A DNA stretch of 64,000 nt from Paracoccus versutus (GTDB lineage: Bacteria; Pseudomonadota; Alphaproteobacteria; Rhodobacterales; Rhodobacteraceae), in contig NZ_JRKO01000031.1 of assembly GCF_000763885.1 (NCBI RefSeq), forward strand, positions 1 to 64,000, given 5' to 3'. Numbering within the stretch: position 1 is the first letter of the stretch; every line of letters starts with the position of its first letter. Below the pieces are notes generated by a model. That model worked only from the letters and a program-made list of their open reading frames with translations. It was not told the origin of the DNA and ran no database searches. The position numbers were made by a program, and so were the translations under genes. Shown here one piece after another: positions 32,130 through 41,751 of the stretch.

Positions 32130-35100
32130 CTACCCCTTGGCCCTGCCTTCCTTGATCTTCGCCGCCAGCTCCTTGGCGATGGCGAAGCTGCCCTTGATGC
32201 GCTCGGCGTCGGTCGGCCAGTCGCGCAGGACGACGATGCGGTTATCCGTCACCCTGGCCTGGCCGCGCTGGTCGTGGATGAACTCGACCAGCCCGGCCGG
32301 GTTCGGGAACTTGTCGCCGTGGAACTGGATGGTCGCGCCCTTGGGCCCCGCATCCAGCCGGGCGATATTCGCCCGCTTGGCCATGGCCTTGATGCGGATG
32401 ACCAGCAAAAGCGTGTTCACCTCGCGCGGCAAGGGGCCGAAACGGTCGATCAGCTCGGCCGCGAAACCCTCCAGCTCGACCTTGCTGGTCAGCTCGGCCA
32501 GGCGGCGATAAAGCCCCAGCCGAACGTCCAGGTCGGGCACATAGCTTTCCGGGATCGTCACCGGCACGCCCAGGTTCAGCTGCGGCGCCCATTCGTCCTC
32601 GGGCGTGCCCTCGATCTCGCCGGATTTCAGCTTGGCGATGGTCTCCTCCAGCATCTGCTGGTAAAGCTCGAAGCCGACCTCCTTGATATGGCCCGACTGC
32701 TCCTCGCCCAGAAGGTTGCCGGCACCGCGCAGGTCCAGGTCCTGCGAGGCCAGGTTGAAGCCGGCGCCCAGGCTGTCGATGGCGCCCAGGAATTTCAGCC
32801 GCCGCATCGCCTGCGGGGTCAAGGGCACCCGCGGCTTGGTGGTCAGGTAGCAATAGGCCCGCGTCTTGGAGCGCCCGACCCGGCCGCGGATCTGGTAAAG
32901 CTGCGCCAGGCCGAACATGTCGGCGCGCCAGACCACCATGGTGTTCGCGGTCGGGATGTCCAGCCCCGATTCGACGATGCTGGTCGCCAGCAGCACATCG
33001 GCGCCGCGGTCGTAGAAGGCATTCATCCGCTGGTCCAGGTCGCCCGCCGCCAGCTGGCCATGGGCGACGATGGTGCTGGCTTCCGGCACATGCTCGCGCA
33101 GCCATTCCTCGACCTCGGGCAGGTCGGCCAGCCGCGGCACGACGAAGAAGCTCTGCCCGCCGCGATATTTCTCGCGCAGCAGCGCCTCGCGGATGGTCAC
33201 GCCGTCGAACTCGGACACATAGGTGCGGATCGCCAGGCGGTCCACCGGCGGCGTGCCGATGATCGACAGATCCCGCACCCCGGTCAGCGACAGCTGCAAG
33301 GTGCGCGGGATCGGCGTCGCGGTCAGGGTCAGGACGTGGATGTCGCTGCGCAGCTCCTTCAGCCGCTCCTTGTGCCCGACGCCGAAATGCTGCTCCTCGT
33401 CGACGATCAGCAGGCCCAGGTTCTTGAAGCGCACCTGTTTCGCCAGCACGGCATGGGTGCCGACGACGATGTCCACCGTGCCCTCGGCCAGGCCCTTGCG
33501 GGTCTCGGCCGCATCCTTGGCGGACACGAAGCGCGACAGCGGCCGGACGTTGATCGCCGTGCCGCGGAAGCGCTCGGCAAAGGTGCGGAAGTGCTGGCGC
33601 GCCAGCAGCGTGGTCGGCGCGACCACGGCGACCTGCCGGCCCTGCGAGGCGGCGATGAAGGCCGCGCGCATGGCGACCTCGGTCTTGCCGAAGCCCACGT
33701 CGCCCACGACCAGCCTGTCCATGGGCCGGCCGGCGGCCAGATCCTCGGCCACGTCGGCGATGGCGGCGGCCTGGTCCTCGGTCTCGGCATAGGGGAAGCG
33801 GGCGGCGAAGCTTTCGATCTCGTGATGCTCGGGCTCCAGCACCGGGGCGGGCCGCAGCAGGCGTTCGGCCGCGACGCGCATCAGCCGGTCGGCGATCAGC
33901 TTGATGCGTTCCTTGAGGCGCGCTTTCCGCGCCTGCCAGGCGCCGCCGCCCAGCTTGTCGAGCAGCCCCTCCTCGTGCCCGTAGCGGCTCAGCAGCTCGA
34001 TATTCTCGACCGGCAGGTAAAGCCGGTCGCCGCCGGCATATTCCAGCGCCACACAATCATGCGGCACGCCAAGCGCCTGGACGGTCTCCAGCCCGGTGTA
34101 GCGGCCGATGCCGTGTTCGACATGCACGACCAGGTCGCCGGGGCTTAGCGTCGTGGTGTCGCGCAGGAAATTCTCGGCCTTGCGGCGGCGCTTGGCGCCC
34201 CGGATCAGCCGGTCGCCCAGCACGTCCTGTTCCGAGATCACCGCCAGCGCCCCGGTGGCCGCGCCGTCCGAGGTAAAGCCCTCCTCCAGCGGCCAGACCG
34301 CCAGGCCAAGCGCACCGGGCTGGTCGGGCAGCTCGCGCAGGTCGGCGATGGGCTGGGCGCCCTTGATGCCCTCATCGGCGATCAGCCCGGCCAGGCGTTC
34401 GCGCGCCCCTTCCGAGAAACTGGCGATCACCACCCGGCGCGAGGCTTGAAGGTTTCGAATATGATCGGAAAGAGCCTTGAAAAGATTTCCCTTCTCGGCC
34501 TGGCGCTCGGGGGCGAAATTGCGCCCGACGCGGCCGCCGGCATCCAGCACGCCCGGACCCGGCGGCTGCGGCAGAACCGAAAGGCGCAGCACCCGATGCG
34601 CGGCCAGCCAGCGCGCCCATTCGGCCTCGTCCGGGAACATGCCGGAGGGCGGCACGGGGCGATAGACCGTGTCGGCGCCGCCCTTGCGGGCCAGCGCCTC
34701 GCGCCGCGCCGCGAACTGCTCGGTGATCGTGTGCCAGCGCGCGTCGCGCACCTGCTCTAGATGGTCGTCCGCCACCACCGAGGCGCCGGGCAGATAGTCG
34801 AACAGGCTTTCCAGCCGGGCATGGAACCAGGGCAGCCAATGCTCCATGCCCGCCATCTTGCGGCCGGCGCTGATGCCCTCGTAAAGCGGATCGTTGGCGC
34901 CGCCGCCATATTCGGCGCGGTAGTTCTGGCGAAAGCGGGTGATGGCGGCTTCGTCCAGGATCACCTCGGACATGGGCGCAAGCTCGACACGGTCGAGCTT
35001 TTCTATGGAACGCTGTGTTTCTGCATCGAATCTGCGCGCGCCGTCCAGGACGTCGCCGAACATGTCCAGCCGGATCGGCCCGGATTCGCCGGGCGGGAAG

Positions 35101-35594
35101 ATGTCGATGATGCCGCCGCGGACGGCGAAATCGCCCGGCTCGGTCACGGTCGGGGCCTGCGAGAATCCCATGCGGGCCAGGAAGGCGCGCAAGGCGCCTT
35201 CGTCCATGCGGTCGCCCACCGCGGCCGAGAAGCCGGCATCGCGCAGCACCTCGCGCGCGGGCACGCGCTGCATGGCGGCCGAAAGCGTGGTCAGCACCAC
35301 GAACGGCCCCTTCAGCGCGCCATGCGCCAGCGCCGTCAGCACCGCCATGCGCGCGGCCATCACCCCTGGCGCGGGCGAGACGCGGTCATAGGGCGTGGTG
35401 TCCCAGGCCGGGAACTCCAGCACCGCGGCCGAGGGCGCAAAGAAGCCCAGCGCCGCCCGCATCGCGGCCATGCGCCGGTCGTCGCGGGCGATGTGGATGA
35501 CGGGATTGCCGCGGGCCAGTTCGCGCGCGACCAGCGCGGCGTCCATGCCTTCGGGTGCGCCGGACAGGGTCAGGTGTTCGGGAAGCGATGCCAT
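32130..35594 (-). CDS. mfd: transcription-repair coupling factor
   Basis: The 1154-residue translocase removes stalled RNA polymerase from lesions and recruits UvrA. Present are the UvrB-like N-terminal module, the CarD-like RNA-polymerase-interacting domain (LSPGDLVVHVEHGIGRYTGLETV), the RecG-like helicase core with Walker A GDVGFGKTE, DEEQ box (VDEEQHFG), TATPIPRTL and GRVGRSKTRAYCYL, and the C-terminal D7 domain (LGLYRRLAEL). It is full length. Confidence 0.97.
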   Translation of the reverse strand: MASLPEHLTLSGAPEGMDAALVARELARGNPVIHIARDDRRMAAMRAALGFFAPSAAVLEFPAWDTTPYDRVSPAPGVMAARMAVLTALAHGALKGPFVVLTTLSAAMQRVPAREVLRDAGFSAAVGDRMDEGALRAFLARMGFSQAPTVTEPGDFAVRGGIIDIFPPGESGPIRLDMFGDVLDGARRFDAETQRSIEKLDRVELAPMSEVILDEAAITRFRQNYRAEYGGGANDPLYEGISAGRKMAGMEHWLPWFHARLESLFDYLPGASVVADDHLEQVRDARWHTITEQFAARREALARKGGADTVYRPVPPSGMFPDEAEWARWLAAHRVLRLSVLPQPPGPGVLDAGGRVGRNFAPERQAEKGNLFKALSDHIRNLQASRRVVIASFSEGARERLAGLIADEGIKGAQPIADLRELPDQPGALGLAVWPLEEGFTSDGAATGALAVISEQDVLGDRLIRGAKRRRKAENFLRDTTTLSPGDLVVHVEHGIGRYTGLETVQALGVPHDCVALEYAGGDRLYLPVENIELLSRYGHEEGLLDKLGGGAWQARKARLKERIKLIADRLMRVAAERLLRPAPVLEPEHHEIESFAARFPYAETEDQAAAIADVAEDLAAGRPMDRLVVGDVGFGKTEVAMRAAFIAASQGRQVAVVAPTTLLARQHFRTFAERFRGTAINVRPLSRFVSAKDAAETRKGLAEGTVDIVVGTHAVLAKQVRFKNLGLLIVDEEQHFGVGHKERLKELRSDIHVLTLTATPIPRTLQLSLTGVRDLSIIGTPPVDRLAIRTYVSEFDGVTIREALLREKYRGGQSFFVVPRLADLPEVEEWLREHVPEASTIVAHGQLAAGDLDQRMNAFYDRGADVLLATSIVESGLDIPTANTMVVWRADMFGLAQLYQIRGRVGRSKTRAYCYLTTKPRVPLTPQAMRRLKFLGAIDSLGAGFNLASQDLDLRGAGNLLGEEQSGHIKEVGFELYQQMLEETIAKLKSGEIEGTPEDEWAPQLNLGVPVTIPESYVPDLDVRLGLYRRLAELTSKVELEGFAAELIDRFGPLPREVNTLLLVIRIKAMAKRANIARLDAGPKGATIQFHGDKFPNPAGLVEFIHDQRGQARVTDNRIVVLRDWPTDAERIKGSFAIAKELAAKIKEGRAKG

Positions 35595-35636
35595 GCGCCC
35601 CGAGGTAAAGCCGGCATCGGCGAAGTCAAGAGCGGT

Positions 35637-36203
35637 TCAGAAGCCGAAGGGATGCACGATCATCCAGAGCGCGCCGTAAAAGGCGGTCAGCGCCACCACA
35701 AGGACCGACATGGCCAGGATCACCATCCGGTGCCGGCGCATCAGCCGCGCGGCCTCGGCCCCGGCCTCGTTGACCGGCTGGCCCACCTCGGCGCGGGCCA
35801 GCACCGCGCGCAGGCACCGCGCCAGCCGCAGCTCCAGCCCGAAAAGCAGGGCGAAGGGCAGGACCAGCAGCACCAGCGCCTGCGCCATCTCCAGCCCGTA
35901 GCCAAAGCCCAGGATGGCCAGCGTAGTCAACAGGAACGAGCCCAGCCCCAGCAGGATCGCGCCCTCGCGCCGGTCGATGCGCCAGCGCGGCAGGGTCAGC
36001 GACAGCCAGTCGAGCAGCGCCAGGGCGGCCGGATCGTCCCTGGGGCCCGGCTCGGCGCCGACGGCCCCGGAAATCACGTCCGAGGGCACGCCCAGGATGC
36101 GGCGCCCCGCCATGGTCCAGGCCAGAGTCAGGATCACCCAGAACCAGATCGAGCCGAAGGACCGGCTGTCCAGCAGGGCGAGGATTCCCTCGGGTCGGGG
36201 CAC
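35637..36203 (-). CDS. conserved rhodobacteral membrane protein
   Basis: The 188-residue protein has four likely transmembrane helices: near residues 16-35, 85-105, 108-128 and 160-180. The N-terminal DSRSFGSIWFWVILTLAWTMAGRRILGVPSDV resembles proteins that databases often label 'component of SufBCD complex', a name without good experimental support. The GTG start is supported by GGAG six bases upstream. It lies 42 bases upstream of mfd on the same strand, so they may be co-transcribed. Function unknown. Confidence 0.65.
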   Translation of the reverse strand: MPRPEGILALLDSRSFGSIWFWVILTLAWTMAGRRILGVPSDVISGAVGAEPGPRDDPAALALLDWLSLTLPRWRIDRREGAILLGLGSFLLTTLAILGFGYGLEMAQALVLLVLPFALLFGLELRLARCLRAVLARAEVGQPVNEAGAEAARLMRRHRMVILAMSVLVVALTAFYGALWMIVHPFGF

Positions 36204-36354
36204 GTCTTCTCCTTGCAGCGGTTGCGCAGGGCAAACTAACCGGGCCTGGGGCAAAGGAAAACCTCGATTTTCGCCGCCGGGCGGCAAGGGGTTGCGCGGC
36301 GCGGGGCATGGGTGCAGGTTCGGGCCAGATCCTTGCAAGCCACAGGCCCCGCCC

Positions 36355-37353
36355 ATGTCCCCGACCCCGATCACCGCCCCCTTCCCCGCCAGCCGCCTGC
36401 GCCGGCTGCGCCGCACGCCCGCGCTGCGCGCGATGGTGACGGAAACGACCCTGACCCCCGCCAACCTGATCTGGCCGATCTTCGTGACCGAGATCGCCGG
36501 CGGCGAGGGCGAGATCCCCTCGATGCCGGGCGTCGAGCGGCTGACGCTGGACGGCGCCAAGCGCGCGGCGGAAACCGCGATGCGGCTGGGCATCCCGGCA
36601 ATCTGCATCTTTCCCCACTCCGACCCGGAGCTGAAGACCGAAAGCTGCGAGCGCGCCTGGGATCCCGACAACATCGGCAACCGCGCCATCCGCGCCATCA
36701 AGGAGGTCGCGCCCGAGCTGGCGGTGATGACCGACATCGCGCTGGACCCCTATAACGCCAACGGCCATGACGGGCTGGTGCGCGACGGGGTGATCCTGAA
36801 TGACGAGACGGTCGAGGCGCTTGGCCGCATGGCGCTGGTCCAGGCCGAGGCGGGGGCGGACATCCTGGGCCCCTCGGACATGATGGACGGGAGGATCGGC
36901 GCGCTGCGCGGACTGCTGGAGCAAAACGGCCACAAGGACGTGGCGATCCTGTCCTATGCGGCGAAATTCGCCAGCGGCTTCTATGGCCCGTTCCGCGACG
37001 CGGTGGGCGCCTCGGGGCGGCTGGTGGGCGACAAGAAGACCTATCAGGTGAACCCCGCCAACCGCGAAGAGGCGATGCGCTGCGTCGCCCGCGACCTGGC
37101 CGAGGGCGCCGACATGGTCATGGTCAAGCCGGGCATGCCCTATCTGGACATCTGCCGCATGGTCCGCGACCAGTTCGCGGCGCCGACCTTTGCCTATCAG
37201 GTCAGCGGCGAATATGCGATGATCGAGGGCGCGATCCGCAACGGCTGGCTGTCGCGCGAGGTGGTGGTGGAAAGCCTGCTGGCCTTTCGCCGCGCCGGCT
37301 GCGACGGCATCCTGACCTATTACGCGCCGCAGGTGGCCGAAAGGCTGGCGTGA
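36355..37353 (+). CDS. hemB: delta-aminolevulinic acid dehydratase (porphobilinogen synthase)
   Basis: The 332-residue enzyme joins two 5-aminolevulinate molecules into porphobilinogen. The Schiff-base lysines lie in SYAAKFASGFYGPFRDA and MVKPGMPYLD. LIWPIFVTE, IPSMPGVERL and the allosteric metal region are typical. The Cys triad of zinc enzymes is replaced by Asp (TDIALDPYNANGHDG), so this is the Mg-dependent type usual in Alphaproteobacteria. It runs divergently from the membrane protein gene. Confidence 0.96.
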   Translation: MSPTPITAPFPASRLRRLRRTPALRAMVTETTLTPANLIWPIFVTEIAGGEGEIPSMPGVERLTLDGAKRAAETAMRLGIPAICIFPHSDPELKTESCERAWDPDNIGNRAIRAIKEVAPELAVMTDIALDPYNANGHDGLVRDGVILNDETVEALGRMALVQAEAGADILGPSDMMDGRIGALRGLLEQNGHKDVAILSYAAKFASGFYGPFRDAVGASGRLVGDKKTYQVNPANREEAMRCVARDLAEGADMVMVKPGMPYLDICRMVRDQFAAPTFAYQVSGEYAMIEGAIRNGWLSREVVVESLLAFRRAGCDGILTYYAPQVAERLA

Positions 37354-37423
37354 GGGCGCGCGCCCGTCTATCATCACGGCCTTGACAGGCGGGGCAACCG
37401 CCGAACAGGGAACGAGGGCTAGG

Positions 37424-37996
37424 ATGATGTATTCCAACGGGATGAGCCGGCGCCTGCTGCTGCTGGGCGGCGCGGCGCTGGGGCTGGCGGGCTGTTCGAA
37501 CGCGATCGGGCAGGATGCGCCCTCGCGGCTGGACGCGCGCGTCGATGCGACGCGGGACTTCCTGCTGCGCAGCTATCCCAATGTCGCGCCCATGGTGCAG
37601 AACGCCAAGGGCGTGCTCTACATGCCGCTGATGACCGAGGCGGGCTTCGGCGTCGGCGGCGCCTATGGCCAGGGCGCGCTGCGCATCAACGACGTGACGG
37701 TGGATTACTATTCGGCGGCGCAGGCCAGCGTCGGCTTCCAGATCGGCGCGCAGCAATATGCCCATGTGCTGATCTTCCAGACCGATGCCGCGCTGGCCGA
37801 TTTCCGCCGCGCGCCGGGCTGGGTGGCCGAGGCCGGGGCCTATTACGCGCTGCCCGCCGGGGGCGTCTCGATGGGCACCGACACCATCACCGCGCAGCAG
37901 CCGGTGGTGGCGATGATCTTCGGCCAGTCGGGTCTGATGGCCGGCGCCTCGATCGCCGGGACGAAATACAGCCGCGTCATCCCCTCGACCTTCTGA
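37424..37996 (+). CDS. YSC84/SYLF-domain lipoprotein
   Basis: The 190-residue product has a lipoprotein signal (RRLLLLGGAALGLAGC) and a complete YSC84 (SYLF) domain: AKGVLYMPLMTEAGFGVGGAYGQGAL, then YYSAAQASVGFQIGAQQYAHVLIFQTDAALADFR. SYLF domains bind phospholipids; bacterial secreted versions have no settled role. The ATGATG start is one option; an ATG six codons later, closer to the twin Arg, is another. Confidence 0.8.
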   Translation: MMYSNGMSRRLLLLGGAALGLAGCSNAIGQDAPSRLDARVDATRDFLLRSYPNVAPMVQNAKGVLYMPLMTEAGFGVGGAYGQGALRINDVTVDYYSAAQASVGFQIGAQQYAHVLIFQTDAALADFRRAPGWVAEAGAYYALPAGGVSMGTDTITAQQPVVAMIFGQSGLMAGASIAGTKYSRVIPSTF

Positions 37997-38037
37997 GGGG
38001 AAACGCCAAGGCCGGACGCCCTGCCCGGCCCAGCCTT

Positions 38038-38703
38038 TCAGCTGCCGTGGATGATGCGGACGTAGTTGCGCGTCTCGCGATAGGGCGGCACGCCGCCGTA
38101 TTTCGCCACCGCCGCCGGCCCGGCGTTATAGGCCGCCAGCGCCAGCCGCCAGCTGCCGAAGGTGTTGTACATCATGCGCAGGTAGCGCGCGCCGCCTTCC
38201 AGGTTCTGCATCGGGTCGTTGGGATCGACGCCCAGCTTGGCCGCCGTGCCCGGCATCAGCTGCGCCAGCCCCTGCGCCCCCTTGTGCGAGCGGGCCGAGG
38301 GGTTCCAGCCCGATTCCTGCTGCACCAAGCGCAGGAACAGATCCTCGGGGATGCCGTGCTTGCGCGCGACGGCGCGGGCATGGGGCAGATACTGGCTGCG
38401 CCGGTTGCCGCGATAGGCGGGGATGGCGGTGGGAATGTCCAGCTCCACCACGCTCTTGGTCGAGGTGCCGCCGGGACGCAGCCGGGCCGATTGCTGGTAT
38501 TGCGCGGCCAGGCGCGAATCCATCAGCCGGGTCTGGCGCTCGAACTGGGCCAGCCGCGACTTGCCGCTTTTCGCCTGCAGCCGCAGCCCGTCTGCCGTGG
38601 CGGGGGCAGCCAGCCCGGCCGAAAGCGCCAGGGCCATCACGGCCCGGCCCAGCTGGCGCATCATCGCCCGATCGCGTGAAAGCATCCTTGGTCCCTCATG
38701 CAT
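38038..38703 (-). CDS. lytic transglycosylase (SLT domain)
   Basis: The 221-residue secreted protein has a signal peptide (about residues 13-38) and a C-terminal SLT domain. The catalytic Glu lies in [74 protein letters not shown] completes the fold. It should cleave peptidoglycan between MurNAc and GlcNAc. Several Met codons compete as start; the ATG at 38703 gives the first complete signal peptide. Confidence 0.85.
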   Translation of the reverse strand: MHEGPRMLSRDRAMMRQLGRAVMALALSAGLAAPATADGLRLQAKSGKSRLAQFERQTRLMDSRLAAQYQQSARLRPGGTSTKSVVELDIPTAIPAYRGNRRSQYLPHARAVARKHGIPEDLFLRLVQQESGWNPSARSHKGAQGLAQLMPGTAAKLGVDPNDPMQNLEGGARYLRMMYNTFGSWRLALAAYNAGPAAVAKYGGVPPYRETRNYVRIIHGS

Positions 38704-38892
38704 GGCGTCTTCTTTTTTGCCGGCACTATAGCGCAAAGCGGGCCGCGCGCCGCAAGAGGATTTTGCCGCGGGTCGGGCGGCACCGCCATCGGCGAATTTC
38801 CGCCTATGGCAGCCGGTGCCATTCCGCTTGCCCCCCCGCCCCCCCACGCGCTACACCCCCGCGGGAACGAAGCCAACGAAAGGGACCGCAGC

Positions 38893-39414
38893 ATGGCTGG
38901 CAGCGTGAACAAGGTGATCCTGGTCGGCAACCTGGGCCAAGACCCGGAGATCCGCAGCTTTCCCAGCGGCGGCAAGGTCGCCAACCTGCGTATCGCGACC
39001 TCGGAGACCTGGAAGGACCGCAACACCGGCGAGCGCAAGGAGCGCACGGAATGGCACACGGTCGCCATCTATTCCGAGCCCCTGGTCCGCGTGGCCGAGC
39101 AATACCTGAAAAAAGGCTCCAAGGTCTATGTCGAGGGCCAGCTGGAGACCCGCAAATGGCAGGACCAGAGCGGCAACGACCGCTATTCGACCGAAGTGGC
39201 GCTGCGCCCCTTCCGCAGCGAGCTGCACATGCTCGACAGCCGCGGCGGCGGTGCGGCGGGCGGCGGCCGCGATGACGGCTATGGCGGCGGCGGTTACGGG
39301 GGCGGCGGCTATGGCGGCGGCGGCTCGTCGGGCGGCAGCTCCTCGGGCGGCAGTTCCTCAGGCGGCGGGCAGTCGCAGAACCGTCCCGATTTCGACGACG
39401 ACATCCCGTTCTGA
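38893..39414 (+). CDS. ssb: single-stranded DNA-binding protein
   Basis: The 173-residue protein has a full OB-fold ([66 protein letters not shown]), then a Gly/Ser-rich linker of GGGGYG repeats and the acidic protein-interaction tip DDDIPF. It is essential for replication and repair. The linker is notably repetitive at DNA level. Confidence 0.97.
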   Translation: MAGSVNKVILVGNLGQDPEIRSFPSGGKVANLRIATSETWKDRNTGERKERTEWHTVAIYSEPLVRVAEQYLKKGSKVYVEGQLETRKWQDQSGNDRYSTEVALRPFRSELHMLDSRGGGAAGGGRDDGYGGGGYGGGGYGGGGSSGGSSSGGSSSGGGQSQNRPDFDDDIPF

Positions 39415-39487
39415 TCCCCGAATCCTGGGCCCGCGAACCTGGCCCCACGAATCCCGGTCCCGGCCCCTCGCGGCCGGGATCTTGCGT

Positions 39488-40258
39488 TCAGAACCGGCTC
39501 AGCAGGTCCGAGCGGAACGAGGCGTCCAGCCGCCGCATGTAGCTTTCGGCGCAGCACATGTGGTCGTGCATGATGCGGGCGGCGGCATCACCGTCCTCGG
39601 CGCGAAAGGAGGCCAGCAATTGCCGGTGGCTTTCGATATTCGCCTCGCCGAAGATCTCGTGCTCGCGCATGCTTTCGCTGCGATAGCTGACCAGATCGCG
39701 CAGCATGCTGTTCAGAAAGCGGCACATGAAGACCAGGATCACGTTGTCCGAGGCCTCGCAGAGGATGTCGTGGAACTCGGTCTCGGCCCGGCGCACCACG
39801 GCGCGGTCCTGGGCCGCGTTCGCCTCTTCGCAGATGCGGATGTTTTCCTCGAGCCGGCGGAAATGCGCGGGCGTCAGCTTGCCGATGACGTTGCGCGCCA
39901 GGCTGACCTCCAGCGACTGGCGCAGTTCGTAGACCTGGGCGAAGTCGATCTTCTGGAAATGCAGGTATTGCCGCAGCTGCTGGGTGACGATGTCGATCGA
40001 GGCCGGCTGGATCTCGGGCCCGCCGTTCGGACCCGAGAGCATGCGCACCAGCCCCTCGACCTCCAGCGCCTTCAGCGCCTCGCGGATGGTGCCTTTCGAG
40101 CAGCCGTAATGCTCCATCAGCGCGCGCTCATGCGGCAATCGGTCGCCGGGGTGCATGCCGTCGCGGGCGATGCGGCGACGGATGTCCTCGGCCACCTGGT
40201 CCGACAGCTTGATGCGGGTAAGCCTGCGTTCCTTGCCTGCCGGCGCGTCCTGATCCAT
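39488..40258 (-). CDS. GntR-family regulator, FCD type
   Basis: The 256-residue regulator has an N-terminal winged helix (LSDQVAEDIRRRIARDGMHPGDRLPHERALMEHYGCSKGTIREALKALEVEGLVRM) and a C-terminal FCD ligand-binding domain (ELRQSLEVSLARNVIG, then EFHDILCEASDN and HRQLLASFRAEDGDAAARIMHDHM, holding the usual metal-binding Asp/His residues). It is the last gene of the liv-hydrolase operon, eight bases behind the M81 gene, and most likely controls that operon through palindromes upstream of the livK-like gene. Confidence 0.85.
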   Translation of the reverse strand: MDQDAPAGKERRLTRIKLSDQVAEDIRRRIARDGMHPGDRLPHERALMEHYGCSKGTIREALKALEVEGLVRMLSGPNGGPEIQPASIDIVTQQLRQYLHFQKIDFAQVYELRQSLEVSLARNVIGKLTPAHFRRLEENIRICEEANAAQDRAVVRRAETEFHDILCEASDNVILVFMCRFLNSMLRDLVSYRSESMREHEIFGEANIESHRQLLASFRAEDGDAAARIMHDHMCCAESYMRRLDASFRSDLLSRF

Positions 40259-40266
40259 GCGGTCCT

Positions 40267-41751
40267 TCAATCCTGCCAGGTTGTCCCCAGGTCCAGCGGA
40301 TATATGGGCCGGGCGAGTTTTTTGAAAGCAAACAGATCGTAATCCGAGGCGGTTACGCCCGAGCTGGCGCATTCCACCACCGCCTTGGCCAGCGGCTCGA
40401 AGACCGGGCGGCAATACATGCGCGATTTCAGGTGCAGGAACCGCGCCTTGGCGGCGTCGAGGCCGAGGCAGGAAAAGCAGCCCAGGTCCAGCGGCTCGTG
40501 CGGTTCCTCGCAGATCACGATGCGCGCGGCGCCGGTGTCGAAGGCGGCGGCGCGGCCCATCGACAGCTCCTGCCCGTGATAGATCGGGCCGGCGACGCGA
40601 TAGCGCCCGTCCGACAGCGCCGTGACCCGGCCCGACAGCCGCAGGGGCGGGCGCGGCGCGGGCAGGCCCTCGGCCGGGGTCTTGTTGCCCAGCCGGATCT
40701 CGACCTCGGCTCCCTCGCCTGCGGCGAAAAGCTGCGCCACGGTCTCGGGATCGGCGACGGGACCGACCAGGATGCCCTGCTGCCCGGCGGCCAGCAGTTC
40801 CTCCAGCACGTCCATCACGTCGCAGCTGCCGCCCGACATGCAATTGTCGCCATGGTCCAGCAGCAGCACCGGGGCCGAGCCATCGGCCAGCGCGGCGGCG
40901 CGGGCGATGGATTGCGCCAGGGGTTCCTCGGCATAGACATATTCGGCGCGCCGGTGCCATGCCTCGCGGCCAAGCTCCTGCGCGACCGCGCGCGCAAGCT
41001 CGGGCGTGTCGGCGACGGTGACGATGGACAGGCCGGTCTCGGCCAGGTCGGCGATGGGAAAGCCGCCAAAGACCGTCACCGCCTGCACGCCCGGCCGCGC
41101 CTCGGCCTGCCGCGCCAGCGCGATCAGGTCGGTCATGGCGCAGTCGGTCGTCGTGTTCATGCACAGCGTCGCCGCCAGCATCGGCGGGTGGCACAGCGCC
41201 ATTGCCGGGCGCGGGGCGCCGGAAAGCAGCGGTTCGAACAGGCGCACGACATGTTCGCCGGTCTCGACCATGTCCACATGCGGATAGGTCTTGAAGCCGG
41301 CGATCACGTCGCAATGGTCCAGCGTGGCTTGGGTGATATTGCCATGCAGGTCCAGCGCCACGCCGATGGGCACGCCCGGCGCGGCGGCGCGGATGCGGCG
41401 CAGCAGTTCGCCCTCGCCGTCGTCATGGCTGCGCGTGACCATGGCGCCGTGCAGGTCCAGCAGGATGCCGTCGCAGCCTTTTCCGACCGCCGCCAGGATC
41501 GCCTGCGCCATGGCCTCGAAGGCATCGTCCTCGACGGGCCCCGAGGGCATGGCATGGGCGATCAGCGGCACCTCGACCTCGGCGCCGATGCGGCGGGCGA
41601 AGGCGTAAAAGGCGCCGATGGCGGCGGGATAGGTCTCGGCCGCGGCCAGCGCGTCCTCGCCCCATTTCGGGGCAAAGGCGGCCAGCGGGGTCTTGAGCGG
41701 CGAGAAGGTGTTGGTCTCGTGGTTCAGCCGGGCCAGGACAAGGCGGGTCAT
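40267..41751 (-). CDS. M81-family metallopeptidase (MlrC-like)
   Basis: The 494-residue protein matches the M81/microcystinase C family. The N-terminal LARLNHETNTFSP, the metal motif ILLDLHGAMVT with ALDLHGN, and DHGDNCMSGGSCDVMDVLEELL are diagnostic. MlrC opens the linearised Adda tetrapeptide; most homologues in transporter operons have unknown substrates. It overlaps the M20 hydrolase gene by four bases (ATGA) and is translated with it. Confidence 0.85.
   Translation of the reverse strand: MTRLVLARLNHETNTFSPLKTPLAAFAPKWGEDALAAAETYPAAIGAFYAFARRIGAEVEVPLIAHAMPSGPVEDDAFEAMAQAILAAVGKGCDGILLDLHGAMVTRSHDDGEGELLRRIRAAAPGVPIGVALDLHGNITQATLDHCDVIAGFKTYPHVDMVETGEHVVRLFEPLLSGAPRPAMALCHPPMLAATLCMNTTTDCAMTDLIALARQAEARPGVQAVTVFGGFPIADLAETGLSIVTVADTPELARAVAQELGREAWHRRAEYVYAEEPLAQSIARAAALADGSAPVLLLDHGDNCMSGGSCDVMDVLEELLAAGQQGILVGPVADPETVAQLFAAGEGAEVEIRLGNKTPAEGLPAPRPPLRLSGRVTALSDGRYRVAGPIYHGQELSMGRAAAFDTGAARIVICEEPHEPLDLGCFSCLGLDAAKARFLHLKSRMYCRPVFEPLAKAVVECASSGVTASDYDLFAFKKLARPIYPLDLGTTWQD

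Noticed and set aside
34761..36239. 492-codon plus-strand frame opposite mfd and the membrane protein gene
   Set aside because: Its Gln/His/Arg-rich sequence is typical of antisense translation of a high-GC gene.
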